DNA of 64,000 bases from Peronospora farinosa (GCA_947646735.1 CANTFK010000947.1:124001-188000); one strand, 5' to 3'; counted from the first letter of the stretch, positions 1-11,073 are shown. Made by a program: numbers and translations. Notes: a model not told the origin generated them from the letters alone.

Positions 1-361
1 ACCATTCTACTATTGTACGTTTACTCATGATGATTACTATTTTGAGAATGGATTTCGTGAGAAATAGTAAAAGGATCTGGACAAATAAATATCAAAACCA
101 AAAATAGTAATGTTCGTTTCGTTGTCGTTATATTATGCAATTCGGAGTGCACTAAAATGAATGGGGCGATGTATCGTTTTGATGGTAGCATTGGAGTTTA
201 TGACGAGAAAGTAGAAGAAGACCCAAAAACAGAAAGAGATAGAGACCCAATGAGCCAGTCGATATCCGGCTGTTCTTACACAAAAAAACTGGCTTCAGTA
301 TTGTCGATCGTGCAGTCTGTCTGAATAATCTCCATAGAAACAACCGATTGGGTGTCGCCCT
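1..361. other. Non-coding stretch at left edge
   Basis: No coding region with a recognisable protein or codon pattern is visible here. The stretch lies downstream of the minus-strand gene that ends at 362 and is probably its 3' flank. Confidence 0.5.
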
Positions 362-1139
362 TTATTCGTCACCGCCCTTCTTGCCACCTGTTTTCGACTT
401 GATCGTCTCCATGCTAGCAGCAGCCGTGCTTTTTGCCATCTCAAGTCCAGTAGATGACGCCGCGCGTGCCTAACCAATAAAACCAACGTGCGCTTTTAGT
501 CACTCCTTTAAATGCAATATCAACCACACTAGGGTAGATAGACCTTCTCCAGTGCACCCGAAGCAACAAGAGACGTCCGCTCATAGGCACCGCTTGCTAG
601 AGTAGATGATTTCTTGTAGGCATCCGTCCCCTTGAGCTTGCCGTATTGCTCTTGACTGGCCGTGGCAGCAGTGTTCAGTCCACCTGCAATAGTTTTGCCA
701 GCATTCGAAGCCTTGGCTGCTTCCAGTGCTGCACCTGACTTTTCTTTAAACATGGAAAAGGTCTGATTGAAGACCCTGAACACCAACAATTTTGCAACAA
801 AAGACACATGACACTATCAGCGCTTATAGAGACACAGAGACCCCGCTAGTGTACGCACTTGGAGGCCGTATTCGCGCCATTTTTGAGCTTTTCCACAGGC
901 AAGACATTGTTCAACGACGAACGATCGATAGACTTGACTGAAGCCGTCGCCTTCTTTTCATTGCTATTGTCCGAGTCACTATTGTCTGAATCGCTGTCGT
1001 GTATTTCAGTCTGCGTCTGTGGCTGATTCGCTTGAGTAACTACAACCTCATCTTCCTTTTCCTTCTTCTCACCGTCAAAAATAAGCTTGTCCAGTTCCTT
1101 ATCGTCCGTTTGTTGTTGCTTCAGAGACACGTCATCCAT
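362..1139 (-). CDS. Unrecognised three-exon gene, Ala/Lys-rich protein of 206 aa
   Basis: Proposed exons are 859-1139, 544-775 and 362-469, with GT-AG introns of 83 and 74 bp. The phases fit exactly and give 206 aa. The start is the ATG at 1139, the first in frame after an AT-rich leader. The N-terminal half is acidic and low in complexity, with a Ser-Asp run (DSDSDNSDSDNSNE). The second half is rich in Ala, Gly, Ser and Lys, with repeated short helical stretches such as AYKKSSTLASGAYERTS, and ends in a Gly-Lys tail (KTGGKKGGDE). No signal peptide or membrane segment is visible. The AYKK-S pattern faintly recalls the TPD52 family, but I do not assign it. Exon 3 is inferred from splice sites and open frame only. 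Confidence 0.6.
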
Positions 1140-2552
1140 AGTAATGACAAAATGCAAAGGTTTTTTCCTTGGTGATAATGTAGAGAGGAGGCGGTAGACC
1201 AAAACAATGGAAATGCTGCGATTGGTAGAATAAAACATCCGAACCGACAAATCAGGCGAGCTCTGTAGCCATCTTTGGGTGTCGTGTAGGTTTATTTTTT
1301 TTGATACATTCAATTGTTGATTTACCAGTATTTAGTCTACAAAGTAAAGGAACCAGTGCAATATATGACGAGATGTTGATAGTCAGCAATTCTAGTTACA
1401 GAACGACAAAATGTCGCTGGAAACTCAATTACTTGTGCTTCAACTGTTACATCGCCTTCATGAAGTTTTGGCAAGAGTTAGTCGATAACTTGTAGTTTGT
1501 AGTATGTCGACACTAGGTTTAGCTCTGAATAACTTTGAGAATTAAGTGACATCACAGTGATCAATACAGGTGTAGAGTTCTTTTGGTTGAGCTATTGAGA
1601 CTAGGAGCTTACGCTGTGTCTTGGTTCACTTCAAGCGCTACCAATTTTTTATACTGCAGGTAAGTTTACCATAAATGTTGTGGTGCTATGGCAACAGATA
1701 GCGATGTCGAAGTCTGCGCAATTGGTGTTTCACGGGCCCACTTTTACTACTAACCACGTTGCCATGGCAACAGCCTTACAGTAAATTATTGTGTATCATC
1801 TTCATGATTGTCTTTACATTCAAATTGTCAGTCCTCGGCAAAGTGTCATCGCAGTCTGTACTTGCCAAAACTCTGCATGCCTGGAACTTGGATAAGTCGA
1901 AAGACTTTGCATCAGCACCGTGATCTTTCGATGCTGTAATGAATTATGTGCTTCAAGTAACATTGAAGCAGCAAGCATGTTTGCTGTCAAAACTTACACA
2001 GTGAGCGCTAGTTGCACGACATTGTGGCTCCTCAGCTCGTGTTCCAGGGTAAATTACAATTCATTGAAAGCCCGAGCCAGCAAAACTTGCAAATTTTCCG
2101 GCCTTGCAAAGGTGAGAGCAACAGAGCTAGCCGTTGTGCGCTAATGCAAAAAGCAAAACGTATTTGTTAGCGGTAAGCCACCGCGCGATATAGTTATAAA
2201 TGGTATTGCCAGAGATCCGTGTCGATGCTCTCATCAAAGTGTTATTACAACTTTCAGAGCTGTCGAAATGCAAATGACGAGTTCCAATCAGCCATTTTGT
2301 TACCTGAAACTGAACGACTCACGGGTGCACACACACACTCGACTATTTCTGGTTACTTCAGACACTAGCGGGGTCAATTTAGATTTTTAATCTCATAAAA
2401 TCGGTGATCCTAAGATTTTTTGGGATCGGTGCTCCGTGAAAATTCTTGTGCTCAACAAACGCTAGAACAGTCCTAGATTGCAACATCTACACACAAAATA
2501 AAATCGAGTATCGCTTCTTTCAACCTCTTGATAAGACCACCATTATTTGCCG
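1140..2552. other. Intergenic region without recognisable gene
   Basis: About 1.4 kb between two minus-strand genes. Reading both strands I find only short open frames with no family resemblance. The left part should hold the promoter of the gene starting at 1139. The only clear structural signal is the palindrome at 1758-1771. Confidence 0.5.
1758..1771. promoter_or_regulatory. 14-bp perfect palindrome resembling an RFX X-box
   Basis: GTTGCCATGGCAAC is a perfect 14-bp palindrome in the shape of an X-box (GTNRCC then RGYAAC), the site bound by RFX factors. A half-site, ATGGCAAC, lies about 80 bp to the left near 1688. Whether this organism has an RFX factor cannot be told from the window. 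Confidence 0.25.
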
Positions 2553-3403
2553 TTAAAGACGTTCTTTTGAGCTGATGAGCGAGAAGTATCCCGAAAAGCT
2601 GTCACCCACGTGGATCACGTTTGGGATCGAGGGAAATACTACATCCTCAGGTAAAGCTGGAATGTGCACGATACGTGGTACATGTTTCTCCAGGTCACGA
2701 ACGACACCAGCGTCAACTAAACAGAGACAACAAACAAACCACCCAACACATCAGTCTATCTCAACTTACTACACACATCGAAGCTGCACAAAAACATCAT
2801 CCCACCGTCCACATGAACATGAGGTTCAATCTGTCGTACAAACGCAATTTTGCCAATTGACGTGGTACAGAAGAGAATCTTGTGCTTCTTAATACCTCCA
2901 GACTTCGTGTCATTGCTTTTCAAGTCTGGATGCGTACTTATAAACTCACGGATACGTTCCATACGTTTACTATCCGTGGCGTATACTATTGTATACATCA
3001 AGTATACATCCGCAATCTGCGACAGATCCGCAAGTAGCGCCGGTACCTCTTCGTTGATCCAGCTCAGAGCTTCCATATTATCCGTCTTAAGCAACACTTC
3101 ACCACTAATTGTGACTATACGTGATCCATTGCGCATTGGCAGTGTATAGTGAAGACGAAGTTGTCGGTCATTAAGGTCAGTAGTACAGACAGTACGTCCA
3201 GGAATTGACGCAAGTGCTGCGGCTATGGACGGCATCATTCTTGCCACGTTATTGTGCGGATTGCCACGCTGTCTATCCCCCTGTCGAAGCTGCTGCATGT
3301 ACATGTATCCCGTACTAAGTAGGACAGCAAGAAGGATAATAAAAATGCCTAAGAGACTGTCACTAATCATACTGTCCACTACTTCAGGACTCTTGGCGCT
3401 CAT
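2553..3403 (-). CDS. PEX22-like: Peroxin-22-like protein
   Basis: Two exons, 2806-3403 and 2553-2716, encode 253 aa. Residues about 13-35 form a single N-terminal membrane segment (LLGIFIILLAVLLSTGYMYM), followed by a soluble domain. The stretch KILFCTTSIGKIAFVRQIEP then HVHVD matches the conserved core of plant and stramenopile Pex22, which anchors the E2 enzyme Pex4 at the peroxisome and supports receptor recycling. A donor at 2805 (GTGGGA) keeps the alignment with plant Pex22 (HID-x4-IV against HVD-x4-VV). A second donor at about 2770 (GTAAGT) is also in phase and would add 12 residues. Family membership is from memory of motifs; Pex22 is poorly conserved, so confidence is moderate. Confidence 0.65.
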
Positions 3404-3518
3404 GATGGCGATCTCAAAAATGACATTTGATCATGCTAGTGTTTCACTTTAGTGACATATGATTGTTAGAAAATTAGAAAATGTAATGTTTCAGAAGTGA
3501 ATTTTACGATAGATTACG
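3404..3518. promoter_or_regulatory. Compact divergent promoter
   Basis: Only 115 bp separate the divergent start codons of the Pex22-like and TRAPPC6 genes. On the minus strand, near 3415-3424, lies TGTCATTTTTGA, which resembles the oomycete initiator core (TCATTT type). The plus side has AT-rich sequence before its ATG. A shared bidirectional promoter is inferred from spacing. Confidence 0.35.
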
Positions 3519-4197
3519 ATGAAGGAGGTCGCAGACGGCTGCTTCCAGCAGCTTTACGGCGAAATTGTGCGCTCCATGGTGCGTACTTCAATGATGTTCT
3601 ATGATTATATCCTAAAGGGAAGTATTGCTTACGTGTGTGTAGCTAGAACGCTATTCATGGCAGGTAAAAGGCTCGAAAGAAGACACAAACGGAACAATCC
3701 CAACACTAGAAGAAATGGCGGCCCATCGTGAGGCTGTTATCGTTAAGCTTGAAGCTATGGGCTATAATGTGGGCTATCGCTTTGCAGAGAGAGCAGCTAG
3801 AGACAGGCCACGTATGCTGGAACCATTGGACTTGATCAAGTTTGTGTGCAAGGAGTTTTGGATCACTATTTTCAAAAAACAGATCGACAAGCTACAGACG
3901 AATCATCGAGGCGTGTTTGTGGTACAAGACTTTAGCTTTCGTTGGCTTGCTGGTATATCTGCTGCTACGGAACAAGAGACAAAAGAGATGGCTCTACTGT
4001 TTCTTGTATTTCCTTGTGGATTGATCCGAGGTGCACTTGCCAATCTCGGGCTCACGGCCATTGTCAATGGGGACGTCCCAGACGTCCGTGCGCTTCCTGG
4101 GTGTACGTTTGTGCTGATTCAGTTGATGAGAATCTTGTACATATCTGACGTGTCTTGCTGTTGTGGTGGTTTCTCACTAATGGACAGGTTTATTTAA
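3519..4197 (+). CDS. TRAPPC6: TRAPP complex subunit 6 (Trs33/TRAPPC6)
   Basis: Exons 3519-3578 and 3664-4197 join in phase 0 and give 197 aa. The Bet3-fold signature is clear: KLEAMGYNVGYRFAERAARD, DLIKFVCKEFW, FKKQIDKLQTNHRG, the FRWL strand, then FPCGLIRGALANLG and a C-terminal beta hairpin ending CTFVLIQL. These match TRAPPC6, a small adaptor subunit of the TRAPP Rab-GEF complexes in ER-Golgi and Golgi traffic. The intron (85 bp) begins GTGCGT and ends GGCAG. The last residues after FVLIQL are unusual for the family. A short third intron from about 4138 to 4187 would remove most of them and keep the same stop, so the C-terminus is uncertain. Confidence 0.85.
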
Positions 4198-4307
4198 CAT
4201 TAAGATTAAGCAGGGATGACAAAATGATGAGAGACACTGTACGGGCAGCAAGTATCCTCGGTCTTTATCATGATGCATGGTGCCCCTTTTCTCAATCAAC
4301 TCCTCTT

Positions 4308-5987
4308 CTAGCTCTCAGTTTTATTTGCTGCTATCTGCTTTCCGAAGGATTCGATGAACTCGTCCAGTTCGTCCGAGTGGCCGCCACGAGCTTGGCCTCT
4401 CGGCAACTGATCTGGGCGGTAGAAGTCGACGATAAGTACAAGTCGTGTCGCATCAGGGTGCTGGTTGAACGCATAGTGCAGTTTGCTGTCGTCGAACACG
4501 ATGAATTCACGCTCAGCATGATAGGTAGTCTCTCCGCCCACCACCATGGCGCAGCACGATTCACCATTCGACAGCGTCGGTACAATAAGCGGGAAATGAA
4601 CGCGCAGAACGTGATTTGCTAGGTCCGCCCAACCTCGATGTGCGCTAAGCGTCGTGTTGGGGCCAAGTTTTGAGAATAGCGCTGTGCGAATGCCAGGCAG
4701 ATTATTAAGTAACTCTGCCGTACGAGGGCACATCGAGCATGTTGAAGATACCCAAGCTGTCTTGGACGCGTCGCTAGCCGGGAATGTATAGCAAAACGGA
4801 AACACACGCCACTCGCTACTGCCTTCCGTGTAGTGCTTTTCCGGCCAGAATGGCCACGTTGCGATTTCTTGCACGGCCTGCATCTCCTCTAAAATTACGT
4901 TGTAATTGTCTTTTAAAATATCCAGCTGAGGAAAGAGCTCCTGGTACGAATAGTAATTAGGGACATCATCATCCTGAATCTCTTCATCCGAAGAATAGCC
5001 AACGCCGTCGCCAACGTCATTGCCGACCCAGTCGGTCACGTGTCCAACATCCTCCTCTTCGTCCGAGCTACACTTATCTGTCTTACGTAGACACAACAGA
5101 CGGTAGCCCATCTGGTCACGACGCAGCAGTTCATACAGCGGCGTGTTTTCAACGAAGTAAAAGGTCTCTAGTTCCGAGTGGAGCTCCGGAGGTATAAACT
5201 TATGGATCAGTTCTCGTGTGCTACTAGAGCTGAGCTTTGCGCCCATCGCTGCCTCGAACGAGACCATTTGTTCCTGCACAATTTCAAAAGCTGGAGCTTT
5301 ATCCTGAGCCGACGAAATGGGTGATAACAGCGAACGATCCACGTGATCTGCCGCAGCATCATACGGAATGAAGTCCGCGATGAACAACAGTCCTCGAGGC
5401 TTCAGTACACGTGCAATCTCGTTCACAGCTTTGCCAAGATTCTGCACCTCCTGTAAGCTCTGCACACTGACAGCAACATCCACTGAATGAGTCACTAGTC
5501 CCTTCATCCTCTCGCACGAATGATGATACAGCTGTAACTTTTTCTTCTGAAACTCTCGGCACATCGCTGTGAAGTGTTTCCACACCTCTTTGCTGCGTTC
5601 TAGAGCCTGAAGGGAGATATCGACTCCAATAACTTCTGCCTTGGGGTACAGCAATTGTAATTCACACAAACCACCACCAGAACCACAGCCCAAGTCCAGA
5701 ATTCGAAATGTCTTGTCATGTCGCGCCTCGTGCTGTGCATCAACATCCAGTAAGTTGTCGTACAGCTGTAGCTGATACGTATCAGCTGAATAATAAGCCT
5801 TAAACTTGAGAATAGACACGTCTTCACTGGCTATGGTTGTCATACTTGAGTTGATGTGCATCTCACTTCGAGGAGAAAAGCCTACGTTGCAACACACGCG
5901 ATGGTGCTTTAAGTAGATGGGTGAGTGGAAAATACCATCGTAAAATTCCCGTATGCTGGCGCTTTTGCTATACTCGCTTGGCATCAT
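4308..5987 (-). CDS. Fusion of SAM-dependent methyltransferase and aspartyl/asparaginyl beta-hydroxylase
   Basis: One uninterrupted exon encodes 559 aa from the double ATG at 5987; an in-frame ATG at 6089 lies in AT-rich sequence and looks like leader. Residues about 90-240 are a class I methyltransferase: motif I LDLGCGSGGG (97-106), the acidic strand-2 loop VIGVDIS, and the post-motif strand LKPRGLLFIADF. An acidic linker follows (SSDEEEDVG, SSDEEIQDDD). The C-terminal third is an Asp/Asn beta-hydroxylase domain: CPRTAELLNNLPGIRTALFS, then HRGWADLANHVLRVHFPL and FDDSKLHYAFNQHPDATRLV. The two His that bind iron in this family (RVHFPL and KLHYAF) are present. Each domain is a known family; the fusion and its substrate are not known to me. 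It ends 110 bp from the convergent TRAPPC6 stop. Confidence 0.75.
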   Translation of the reverse strand: MMPSEYSKSASIREFYDGIFHSPIYLKHHRVCCNVGFSPRSEMHINSSMTTIASEDVSILKFKAYYSADTYQLQLYDNLLDVDAQHEARHDKTFRILDLGCGSGGGLCELQLLYPKAEVIGVDISLQALERSKEVWKHFTAMCREFQKKKLQLYHHSCERMKGLVTHSVDVAVSVQSLQEVQNLGKAVNEIARVLKPRGLLFIADFIPYDAAADHVDRSLLSPISSAQDKAPAFEIVQEQMVSFEAAMGAKLSSSSTRELIHKFIPPELHSELETFYFVENTPLYELLRRDQMGYRLLCLRKTDKCSSDEEEDVGHVTDWVGNDVGDGVGYSSDEEIQDDDVPNYYSYQELFPQLDILKDNYNVILEEMQAVQEIATWPFWPEKHYTEGSSEWRVFPFCYTFPASDASKTAWVSSTCSMCPRTAELLNNLPGIRTALFSKLGPNTTLSAHRGWADLANHVLRVHFPLIVPTLSNGESCCAMVVGGETTYHAEREFIVFDDSKLHYAFNQHPDATRLVLIVDFYRPDQLPRGQARGGHSDELDEFIESFGKQIAANKTES

Positions 5988-6159
5988 GCGAATGATCGTA
6001 CAGTATAACCGAAACGATGTATACTGCTTGTACCTTGTAATAATAGATTTTTTATTTACGACAGGTTTTGTAGAAAGGTCTTTTTTCAAAAAAAATGTAC
6101 AACAATACCACAGTGTATACTATACGTATAGCATGACAAAGTAGAATCGATGGTCACAT

Positions 6160-6585
6160 TTTTAGTGTGACGGGTCCACAATCCTGAGTAGAACCCCCAA
6201 ACACCCGCTATTGGAAGCGGTCTCCCTCACTTCACGTTCCGGGAGCAAAGAAAAAGGTCAGGTGGTTAATGCCCCTGCAACAACAAGGAAAAGGCCGGGG
6301 ACGACAAGCTCCCTGAGAAGAATTTGGTTATAAGTCCATTCTCGACTAGGTCGATCGAGTGGCCACCTACTGGACCACCGAGTGAAGCATATCCACTTGA
6401 GGTTTCCTAGGTCTACCTCTTTTGAGGCATACATCTACAGCTTCACCCATGTCTTTCGAAGAGTAGCCGATGGGCGAGAGAAGGTCCATACGCGGCATCG
6501 GGGTACCTCCTTCAACAGTCGACAGTCCGGCACAGTGAGTGGATTAATGTCTTATCATACAATTTGAAGACACAACTCCACCACA
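6160..6585 (+). repeat. Decayed LTR fragment, family A, plus orientation
   Basis: This matches, with many changes, the downstream half of the family A LTR seen intact at 28926-29978: the (T)GGAAGCGG box, GAAGCATATCCACTTG, a CGGGGTACC box and the terminal CTCCACCACA near 6585. The left boundary is approximate. It is an inverted counterpart of the LTR at 8104-9129. Confidence 0.6.
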
Positions 6586-6629
6586 AATACATGGAAATTT
6601 CAAATTATTTGTTTTTCAATTTCATGTAA

Positions 6630-7230
6630 GTGAAAAATGATGAATTTGCCCGATTGCCTGCTAAGATGAAGCTCGACCTCACGCCAGACAAATCAAGGGG
6701 ATACTGAAAATATCACACCCCGAAAAATGTTTCAAGTAAGCTAATACAGTAGGTCGAATGAACAATGAGAAGTCTATTATGCTATTTAGTTCTGAAGCTG
6801 AAGTTATGATCGTCGACACCACCTTTGCTTGTAAGGTAGGATGTATCATTGACAAAAGCCATAGGCAACAAATGTGTGGAATCGGTGAGAAAACGTACAT
6901 GGCCGAAGGACACACCAAGATTCAAATCACACTGGATGGATCACGTGTGTATCATTTGTGATGCCTTAGGTGGGTGATCAAGTTGGTCAAGAAGCGATTT
7001 TGGGTATAAATTTTGTGGTCCCGGCTAGTATTCGTTTAGATCTGGCAGAGATGTTTCCGTAAAAACCAAGTGGTGACCTGTTCGCCGAAGATGTTGACCA
7101 GCATATGGCGGTGTCGCCAAAAGTTGTAACGTCTACAGTTGGTAACCCTGGAACACCATTGACCGAGGATCGAGAAGAATTAAGACAATTAAACTGAAAG
7201 AATCGCCACTTACTCATTAGGAAAAGCAAT
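6630..7230 (+). pseudogene. Family A retrotransposon protease-region relic
   Basis: The reading KSIMLFSSEAEVMIVDTTFA then CGIGEKTYMAEGHTKIQITL parallels the family A protease (LLFDSGAEISILDIAFA; CIGEEVYTTEG; KITLNGV) found near 32770-32960. Further matches follow (PASIRLDLAE against PARIRLDMAD). The catalytic DSG has become SSE, so it is dead. It lies directly after an LTR fragment, so most of the element between them has been deleted. Confidence 0.6.
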
Positions 7231-7261
7231 GCCCTACCTCCACCAATTCAACCACGGTTAA

Positions 7262-7438
7262 GTTCAGCATCGACTCATAACCAGCAAAAAGAGTACTACC
7301 CGCCCTACCGACGGGTACACAAGGTGAGGAAGAAATTGCTTTACACGGAAACGGAGTACTACCTCCGATAGTCGGTTGTCCGTGGGCCATTGGAAAGTCG
7401 GGATCACATCAGAAATTTGTGAGCCCCGCTCCACCACA
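7262..7438 (+). repeat. 3' piece of a family A LTR, decayed
   Basis: Contains the LTR landmarks CCGACGGGTACACAAGGTGAG and the terminal CTCCACCACA at 7438. With the fragment at 6160-6585 it brackets the protease relic, giving the order LTR, protease, LTR end of one internally deleted copy. Confidence 0.5.
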
Positions 7439-7439
7439 A

Positions 7440-8040
7440 AACAATGTCCACTGGTGCAGCGAGGATGGCTGCAAGCAGCATGACAAATTCGTCGTTGCAG
7501 TTTCGCTTGAGTATGAACTTTTTAACGGGAAAAATCGTGCCGGGGATGAGGTCGTCCGTCAGTTTAGAAACGCAACACATCTGCAATGAAAAGAACAGAA
7601 TAACAATTTTCAATGAACGGGATGAAGGAATACTATAACGATGAAGAATGAAGACGTAGTTAAGGAGATTGAAATCAAGGACGCGCTATTCATACCAATC
7701 ATGAGCAAGGATTTGCTATCAGTGCCGCAGAGTATAAAGACTAGCAAATTTTAAGTCGTGGTAGACGTTATTTATGCATGTGGCGCGCAAAACCTCGACA
7801 AAAATGATGGCAGCGGCAGATCTCGTCGATGGACGTTACAGAGTGCTGTTATTGTGTGTCGGAAGCGTAACCGCAACGATCGGCAAATACGTCAATTAAC
7901 GTTCGAGCCATTGATCTGCACGCGCGTATGGGTCACGCACCATTCGATTTTCTTCGCACAATGGTATAAAAATTGCAAAAAAGCTTGCCAAGCCGAGTGG
8001 TTCAAGTAAGTCAGCAAGGGATAATGGCAACGGTGACATG
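7440..8040 (+). pseudogene. Copia-type gag-pol relic
   Basis: In broken frames the sequence reads IEIKDALFIPIMSKDLLSVP, a hallmark of the Ty1/copia region before integrase, and further on LHARMGHAPFDFLRTMV, which matches the GAG-pre-integrase box (WHxRxGHxxxxxL). Stops and frame changes separate the two. No LTR was identified for it. Confidence 0.45.
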
Positions 8041-8103
8041 AGCCGCTACGACTCATTTGAGCTTTGTATCTGTGGCCGTCATAATCGTGGCAGCAGATGC
8101 CTG

Positions 8104-9129
8104 TGTGGTGGAGTGGGTTTTCAAAATTGTATGATGAGACCCCAAACCACTCACTGTGCCGGACTGCCGACAGTCGGAGGGGGTACCCCAATGCCGCGTA
8201 TGGACCTTCTTCTCACCTTTTGTACCCGTCGACTGGCGGGTTGCACTCCTCGGAAGACTTGGTGAGGATGTAGACGGCTGCCTTGAGGGAGGTAGACCTG
8301 GGAGGCCTCAAGTGGATATGCTTTACTCGGTGGTCCGGTAGGTGGCCACTCGATCGACCTTGTCGAGAGTGGGCTTAGAGCCAAATTCTTCAGGGAGCTT
8401 ATTTCTGGCCTTTTCCTTCTTGTTTCAGGGGTATCAACCACTTTGCTCCCGGAACGTGAGGTAAGGGAGGCCGCTTCCGATAGCGGGTCTTGGGGGGGAG
8501 GTTGCTACTCGAACGAGCTCACAGGCCAAATATATCCTGGAGCTCTGTTCGCACTTGAACTTCGCTACACAACTGTCTTCGACGGGGGGCCAAAATATAT
8601 CCCTTTCTGGAACAGTGAGTAGCTTAAAGCAAGTTCTATTGGGTGACGGAGTCGTGCCACGTAGATCGCAAATTGAGTAGTATTTAATATAGTCCTATCC
8701 TTTAAACTCTTTAATCTATCCTTGCCTGAAGCTCTGATTCCTTGCGTCGACTGGTCTGATCCATGTGTTAACTGGTCAGGAGTGGCTGAACACCGAGGGG
8801 CCGAGGTCGACCGACGAGGGATCCAGGTCGGCCGATGAGGGACCCAGGTCTACCAACAAGAGACCGGGTCGACCAATGGGGGACCCAGGCCTACCGACGA
8901 GGGGCTGAGGTCGACTGATGAAGGGCCATGGTCAACTCCCTTCGGTACCAGTTAACCAGTACCCTGATACTGATTTTTCTTCTGTGGGTCCTGCAAATTG
9001 TTTTCCGCCAACGGTCGCTCCCCCTCAAGGCCCCTGTCTCTATGGTCTCTTTTCCCTGATACACGGTCTATACTCCGAATCCAACTGGATTCTGGGATCT
9101 CCATATTTCAAAACAAGCACTTCACCACA
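8104..9129 (-). repeat. 3' LTR of family A copy A2 (1026 bp)
   Basis: In plus orientation it begins TGTGGTGGAGTGGG, the complement of the family A LTR end, and ends GCACTTCACCACA, the complement of the LTR start. Its length fits the 1053 and 1085 bp LTRs of the copy at 28926-39122. It is followed (minus sense, upstream) by a purine-rich tract near 9130-9143 that can serve as polypurine tract. Confidence 0.7.
8804..8929. repeat. 21-bp minisatellite, about 6 units, inside the LTR
   Basis: Six diverged units of about 21 bp, of the form AGGTCGACCGACGAGGGACCC, run head to tail. The same motif recurs outside the LTR at 11074-11190. Confidence 0.7.
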
Positions 9130-9175
9130 GCCGCACCCTGCGCTTGCTCAGCCGTACAGCGGTTTAAGCACGCGC

Positions 9176-10753
9176 ATGTCTTCACCTTTTTCTTCACGTG
9201 AATCCTTCACTTTGCCCTTTGTTGGTCGTCCATTTTTAAGTTGTGTCGTTTCATCAATGTCTCCCCCTAGTTCTGACCCACCGTCTAAAGAACCGGCCTA
9301 GGTCATCCCCGCACCTTCGATTGGCCCTCCATCCGAAGAAGCGTCCTTGGGCGACCTCTTCGGGCCAGTCTCTTCACCTTTAAGTTCTACCGAAACTGTC
9401 GCCGTTGATAGCCCTCCTGTCTCCACCGCTTTGCCTCCCACCAAGTAGGCCGATACTTCCGCCACTTCGGTCTCCATGACTGACAATCCGCCTTCCGCGC
9501 CAGTCGACGTGCGTGTAGCTCTGCAGGAATTGCAAATTAACGTGGATGCGAAATATTCGGCTGGTGATTCAACTCCGCGAAGCCCTTCAGCGCGAGACGG
9601 CACTGGTGGATCGCCTGCGATGGAAGATCGACAACATTCGGAACCGTTACTCTCTTCTTGCAGCAGATCTCGGTCACGCCGACTTCACCGATGGGTCACC
9701 TCCGGGACCTGCTCCTCCTTCGGCAGCTTCGCCCCTGGCCGTATGTCCTCCTTCGAGGCCGGCGAAAGCTCTCGGTTAACGGTCCAGGCGGCAGTCACCC
9801 CGCGTACCTGCCAAATTTTCCAAGTCTCCAAGACCCGACACATCCGCGATACCGCTGTCAGGAGTCTCTGGCGGCCGCTCTCCTGTTATGCTGGAGTCTT
9901 CGGAAGACGACCTCAGCGACGACAGCGAGACACTTCGGGCGGCCCTGGCCAAGTCTCGTTCCTCTGGTCGACGCCCCACTAGTACAAGTTCTTCACGTCT
10001 TCCGCAGACGTCTACTTTTTCCCTGAGGACCACCCCGGCTTACGGACTCTCGCTGAAGCGAGCGATGTTCGGGACGTCGGACTCGGAGACTGAGTCGTCT
10101 GCGGAGAAAGAAAAGAGCGCGCTCAAGGTTGCGGACAACAATTCACCCCTTCCGACCGACTCTTGTTCGCTCCCCAAGGATGCCATAATCCCTGGGTACA
10201 TGCAGATGAAGACCTTCCTTACCGCAGAGGTGGCACCTTGGCCGGTTGACCTTGTCCATTCTTGGTGCATTATGACAACGTCTCCAAAAGACTTGGTCGA
10301 CCAGTTGGATCTACCATGGGGGTGGTTCGGTCCATTGGATGGAAACCTCGACCTCCCTCCCAAGTGGAAGAAGTCACTGGCGAACTCCCCGATGATTTAG
10401 AAACTGCTGGCCGCTAAAACTTGGGTAGCAGAACGTTTTCTGATTCCCCCCGTTTTTTTCGACCTGTTGGCTGGTTCGCCCAGTTAGCGGCGGTTTACAC
10501 ACGGTTTGACGAAGAGCATAGCCAAGCGCTCTGGGAGGTGACCCACTGCCTGTGAATTTCCAAGGACCAAGCGAGAGCGAATTATTTTCTTGCGTCATAT
10601 CATAACGCGCAGAAGAAGCGTCGGAGTCGAGCGTGGCGAGAGGTGACCGACTTTATCTTCGTTAAAATGAGTAAGGGCCGATGTGATCTCGACATCTTCC
10701 TGGACCCCTTCTTCCTACATCTCCCTCGAGCCCGCCGTGTAGGTTACTCGTGA
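9176..10753 (+). pseudogene. Opposite-strand ORF of family A copy A2, broken
   Basis: On the strand opposite to pol, an ATG at 9176, 46 bp from the LTR edge, opens a region of about 525 codons. Its reading is held together across frame changes: a Ser/Pro-rich start (MSSPFSSRESFTLPF), a predicted coiled coil (LREALQRETALVDRLRWKID, about 9570-9650), an acidic Ser-rich stretch (MLESSEDDLSDDSETLRAA), and an end ARRVGYS before a TGA near 10753. At least two TAG stops (about 9298 and 9446), a TGA and several frameshifts break it. I recognise no domain. Position and size match the opposite-strand ORFs of families B, C and D. Confidence 0.5.
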
Positions 10754-11073
10754 GGAGGGATCAAATCCACCCGACCTGCTAGAGGCCCTTCAGGTTCGGA
10801 TTTCGCGTGGCGTGGCTTACCCAATATCGGTTGTCTTCCGTGCCTCATTCTGGAACTTTGGTACCTCGCCTCAAGGGTAAGTGTAGTCCGCCCTCTTAGG
10901 TCTCTATTTAAACACGAACATTCGTTCTCTTCGACTCGTTTTTTTGTGCGTCTGTCCGTCTTCCATCTCCTTCGCCAAACTTTCCTCTGTTTATAGGTGA
11001 TCTTGTTTATTTTTCCTTCTTCGTTCTTTATTCTTCTATACATCGGGGTCGTGAAAAGACGAGTTCCTCCCAT

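Noticed and set aside
152..486. Two overlapping open frames of about 63 codons on the minus strand
   Set aside because: No motif; the part at 362-469 is better explained in another frame as exon 3 of the first gene.
2575..2892. Plus-strand open frames of 79 and 105 codons
   Set aside because: They lie opposite the Pex22-like exon 2 and intron and show no domain; treated as shadows.
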